Source: CAVTPU01 sp963736695 (GTDB lineage: Bacteria > Actinomycetota > Actinomycetes > Mycobacteriales > Micromonosporaceae). Taken from it: DNA of 64,000 bases. Made by a program: the position numbers and the translations under genes. The stretch is taken from positions 2,356,001 through 2,420,000 of the forward strand of contig CAVTPU010000004.1 in assembly GCA_963736695.1 (NCBI GenBank). The letters are read 5' to 3'. This document shows, piece after piece, positions 61,888 to 64,000 of the stretch. The notes beneath the pieces were generated by a model. It searched no databases, was not told the DNA's origin, and saw only the letters and a list, made by a program, of their open reading frames with translations. Every line of letters begins with the position of its first letter. Position 1 is the first letter of the stretch.

Positions 61888-63072
61888 CTAGAGCTGCTGG
61901 TCGCGCCCCCACGACTCGTCTGACCAAATGCCGCCCGGCCCGGGCGTCGGCACGGCCGGCGGCGTCACGGTCTGCCACGACGAGCTGGGGCCGGTCCAAC
62001 TGGTCGTCGCGACGGAGTGCACGCGAGGGGCGAGCCCGTCACTCCCGTCCACATCCGCCGCCGGTGCCGGGCGGCCAAACCTCTCCACCAGGCGGGTCAC
62101 CATCAGCCCCACGACGATCGCGATGGCGACCATGACCGCCTGGGACCACGATGGTTGGGTGAGCCCCAGATAGGCGAAGGTCACGGCGAACAACGCGCTC
62201 GCCAAGACTGTGCCGGTGATGCCTCCTCGCCGGCCGAAGGCACTCGTGCCGCCCAGGAGCGCGGCGCCAAGCCCCACCGCAGTGAGGGCGAAGCCGTCGA
62301 CCGGGATTGACTGACCGGCCATCGAGGCGCTGAGGAAGCCGGCGACTGCGGCGAGCATGGTGGAGATCACGGTCGCCCCAATCACGGTGAACGCAGCGGC
62401 GACACCCCGCCGCCGGGCCGGGTCGGAGACCGGCCGAAAGCGGCCGAGTGCCCGCCGAATCCGAGGAATCGCCCACACGACGCTCGCGACGACGCTCAGA
62501 ACGCAGAAGCCGGTGAACCACCACACCGCTGCGGTGCTCGGGTCATAGCCCCGAAACGGGACGGCCTGGCGCTGTTCGTTTGCCCAGACCATCAACCCGA
62601 GCCCGACGCCGAAGCTCGCCGCCCACGCCGGCACATGGAACCCGACCACGATGATGGCCTGTCCCAGCCCGACCAGTGCGGCGAGCCCGAGCATCACGAG
62701 CAGCGGCGTGCGGAGACCGTCGGTGGAGTGTTGGCCAAAGTGGACGGCTGCGGCGACCGCGACTGGGCCGACGGCGAGGTTGGGAACCGCCGCCCGCAAG
62801 GCGAGGGCGCTGGCCATCGCGAGCAAGCCGATCGTCGTGGCCTGCAGCAGCAGAGTCCGCAGCCCGGACCCAGTGAACGCGTTGGCCTGCTCGCGGCTGA
62901 GCAGGAAACCGATCGTGACGACCGCCACAGCGAGCAGCAGTTCCCATAACCCGTGCACAAGCATTCGATCGCGACCGAACTCGCCCTCGTCCGGATCGTC
63001 GAAGACATGATCCAGATTCGGGGTCACGATGTGCCCCACGAGGGTCGAGGAGGAGTCACTCTGATCAGCCAC
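61888..63072 (-). CDS. Lone RbsC-type ABC permease (BPD_transp_2 family)
   Basis: A 394-residue membrane protein with about nine hydrophobic segments. It shows the ribose/xylose-permease landmarks: LRTLLLQATTIGLLAMASALALRAAVPNLAVGPVA, VPAWAASFGVGLGLMVWA, and the late FALTAVGLGAALLGGTSAFGRRGGITGTVLASALFAVTFAYLGLTQ. The C-terminal ~60 residues are a Pro/Ser/Thr-rich tail unusual for the family. No ATPase or binding protein gene accompanies it. It might use a remote ATPase or have lost transport function. The GTG start follows GGGAG. Confidence 0.82.
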   Translation of the reverse strand: MADQSDSSSTLVGHIVTPNLDHVFDDPDEGEFGRDRMLVHGLWELLLAVAVVTIGFLLSREQANAFTGSGLRTLLLQATTIGLLAMASALALRAAVPNLAVGPVAVAAAVHFGQHSTDGLRTPLLVMLGLAALVGLGQAIIVVGFHVPAWAASFGVGLGLMVWANEQRQAVPFRGYDPSTAAVWWFTGFCVLSVVASVVWAIPRIRRALGRFRPVSDPARRRGVAAAFTVIGATVISTMLAAVAGFLSASMAGQSIPVDGFALTAVGLGAALLGGTSAFGRRGGITGTVLASALFAVTFAYLGLTQPSWSQAVMVAIAIVVGLMVTRLVERFGRPAPAADVDGSDGLAPRVHSVATTSWTGPSSSWQTVTPPAVPTPGPGGIWSDESWGRDQQL

Positions 63073-63211
63073 GGCTGGCTCCCACGGATTCGAACGAACT
63101 GGTCATTGATGATGTGTGACGCTCGTGCGTCGCACGCTACCTGGGTCGCCGCAGCCGCGACAGCCCCTCTCCGGGCACGACTGTCGGAGCCGCCGCTGGC
63201 GGAGGCATCGC

Positions 63212-63751
63212 TCAACGACGTCGATTGGGCGATCCACCCGTACCCTGCTCATGTTCTTGATCGTCTGGCGGTGGGGGGATTCGACACGCGTGCTCGAGCA
63301 GCAGTGCGGCGGCGACCAACGCGAGGGCTCCGACAAGACCCGCGACTGCGGGTGGCAGGTTCTGATCGGCCACCCACAGCCGACCATGCTCGGCGATGGC
63401 CCACGCGGTGATCCCGCCGTAGAGCCCAGCGAAGATCGCGCCCGCGAGCGACGACGCTTTGGCGAGCACCGCGTATCGCGCCACCAACAGGGGGTTGACG
63501 GCGCCGCTGCGCGGCTGCCGGGCGACCCGGGCGTGGGTCACCTGGGCGAGAACCGCCTCGACCACGGCGAGGCCGGCGAGTGTCACGCCGGGCAGCCAGT
63601 TGAGATTGGGCAGGTCAGCGAAGTAGCGACTGATCCCCAACCACCCGAACGCGGCAGCGGCGAGGGCCGCGACCACAAGGGTCGCCGGCCGGGTGGGTTG
63701 CAGTGCCGGTCGACCCGAGCCGCTGGGCTGGTCTCCGTCGGGTTCTCGCAT
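63212..63751 (-). CDS. DUF3180 membrane protein
   Basis: A 179-residue protein of the actinobacterial DUF3180 family, regularly found directly after folK. Four membrane segments are visible (ATLVVAALAAAAFGWLGIS, NLNWLPGVTLAGLAVVEAVLAQV, LAKASSLAGAIFAGLYGGITAWAI, PPAVAGLVGALALVAAALLLE), with the conserved RSGAVNPLLVARYAVLAKASSL loop. The function is unknown. It lies 69 bp downstream of the folK stop on the same strand, probably in one operon with folate genes. Confidence 0.88.
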   Translation of the reverse strand: MREPDGDQPSGSGRPALQPTRPATLVVAALAAAAFGWLGISRYFADLPNLNWLPGVTLAGLAVVEAVLAQVTHARVARQPRSGAVNPLLVARYAVLAKASSLAGAIFAGLYGGITAWAIAEHGRLWVADQNLPPAVAGLVGALALVAAALLLEHACRIPPPPDDQEHEQGTGGSPNRRR

Positions 63752-63820
63752 GGATCACCCCGCTTCATCGTCGCCTCGCTCGCCGTCAGGCTACCTGATG
63801 GCGAGGCGTGTCGACGGTGG

Positions 63821-64000
63821 TCAGGCGGGCAGTGTGAGGTCGGGTCGCGGGTGGATCTCGCCGAGGTCGTCGCGCACTGAGGGATCGCGCAACAGATCGG
63901 TGACCGGCCCCAACCCGGGCAGCTGAGCATAGGGCGCGATGTCCAGCCACGGCCGCAGGACGAACGCACGCAGGTGCGCCCGCGGGTGTGGCACGGTGAA
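63821..64000 (-). CDS. folK: FolK C-terminus (HPPK), cut by window edge
   Basis: The last 59 residues of 2-amino-4-hydroxy-6-hydroxymethyldihydropteridine pyrophosphokinase, which pyrophosphorylates the pterin for folate synthesis. The fragment begins in frame at the window edge with VPHPRAHLRAFVLRPW (the PHPR-x-x-x-R-x-FVL-x-PL signature) and continues DIAPYAQLPGLGPVTDLL to a TGA at 63821. The N-terminal two thirds lie outside. Confidence 0.92.
   Translation of the reverse strand, partial: FTVPHPRAHLRAFVLRPWLDIAPYAQLPGLGPVTDLLRDPSVRDDLGEIHPRPDLTLPA

Noticed and set aside
63075..63110. tRNA-like T-arm sequence (CGTTCGAATCCGTGGGAGCC on the minus strand)
   Set aside because: No matching acceptor, D or anticodon arms can be formed on either side, and it overlaps the ribosome-site region of the permease gene. 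Chance TTCGAA palindrome is the simpler reading.

Overview
This is a gene-dense, high-GC stretch of chromosome from an actinomycete. The placement rests on Lsr2, CarD, a stand-alone groEL with HrcA (CIRCE) operators, a glucosyl-3-phosphoglycerate synthase, DUF3263, DUF3180 and DUF2510-RDD proteins, a WXG100/ESX-type effector operon, and the block clpC-lsr2 ... coaX-nadC-nadB-panC-DUF2520 ... DUF3180-folK. That gene order is what I associate with the Micromonosporales/Glycomycetales side of the phylum. I cannot name the genus. I see no insertion sequence, prophage, CRISPR array or rRNA. The window reads as chromosome backbone with one accessory island at about 47-52 kb.

Layout. 0-4 kb: an ABC-2 exporter operon (running off the left edge) faces a histidine kinase/response regulator pair across a shared spacer with two copies of a 12-bp direct repeat. 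4-8 kb: tRNA-Thr, an orphan MsmK/UgpC-type sugar ABC ATPase, a PAP2 phosphatase, a DeoR regulator and a DUF3263 protein. 8-12 kb: an unusual S15/CocE-type hydrolase fused to an ABC ATPase, with its permease. 12-17 kb: gpgS, an anchored secreted protein, a SAM-I riboswitch directly controlling thrC, then an isolated paaN. 17-21 kb: cold-shock protein, a membrane protein, and groEL under two CIRCE elements but carrying a one-base frameshift. 21-25 kb: class II and class I fumarases flanking a MazEF-like toxin-antitoxin pair. 25-35 kb: two anchored beta-propeller-like proteins, an Lrp regulator, Dps, two RDD proteins and dispersed tyrosine catabolism genes (hppD, an aromatic aminotransferase, hmgA). 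35-43 kb: carD-ispD-ispF, a lipoprotein, radA, disA and mutY. 43-47 kb: clpC and lsr2. 47-52 kb: an 865-bp gap without a recognisable gene and a four-gene ESX-effector operon. 52-57 kb: an overlapping operon for NAD and CoA precursors. 57-60 kb: a MidA-type methyltransferase next to a NuoD paralogue. 60-64 kb: small actinobacterial membrane proteins, a lone sugar-type permease, DUF3180 and the end of folK.

Several groups work together. The overlapping DUF2520-panC-nadB-nadC-coaX operon joins pantothenate/CoA and NAD synthesis. CarD-IspD-IspF couples a transcription factor to the MEP isoprenoid pathway. HppD, the aminotransferase and HmgA cover three consecutive steps from tyrosine to maleylacetoacetate. 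RadA and DisA are neighbours in DNA damage and c-di-AMP signalling. At least thirteen starts without a convincing Shine-Dalgarno sequence have a TANNNT hexamer exactly 6-7 nt upstream, which points to widespread leaderless transcription. Start codons below were chosen with that in mind.
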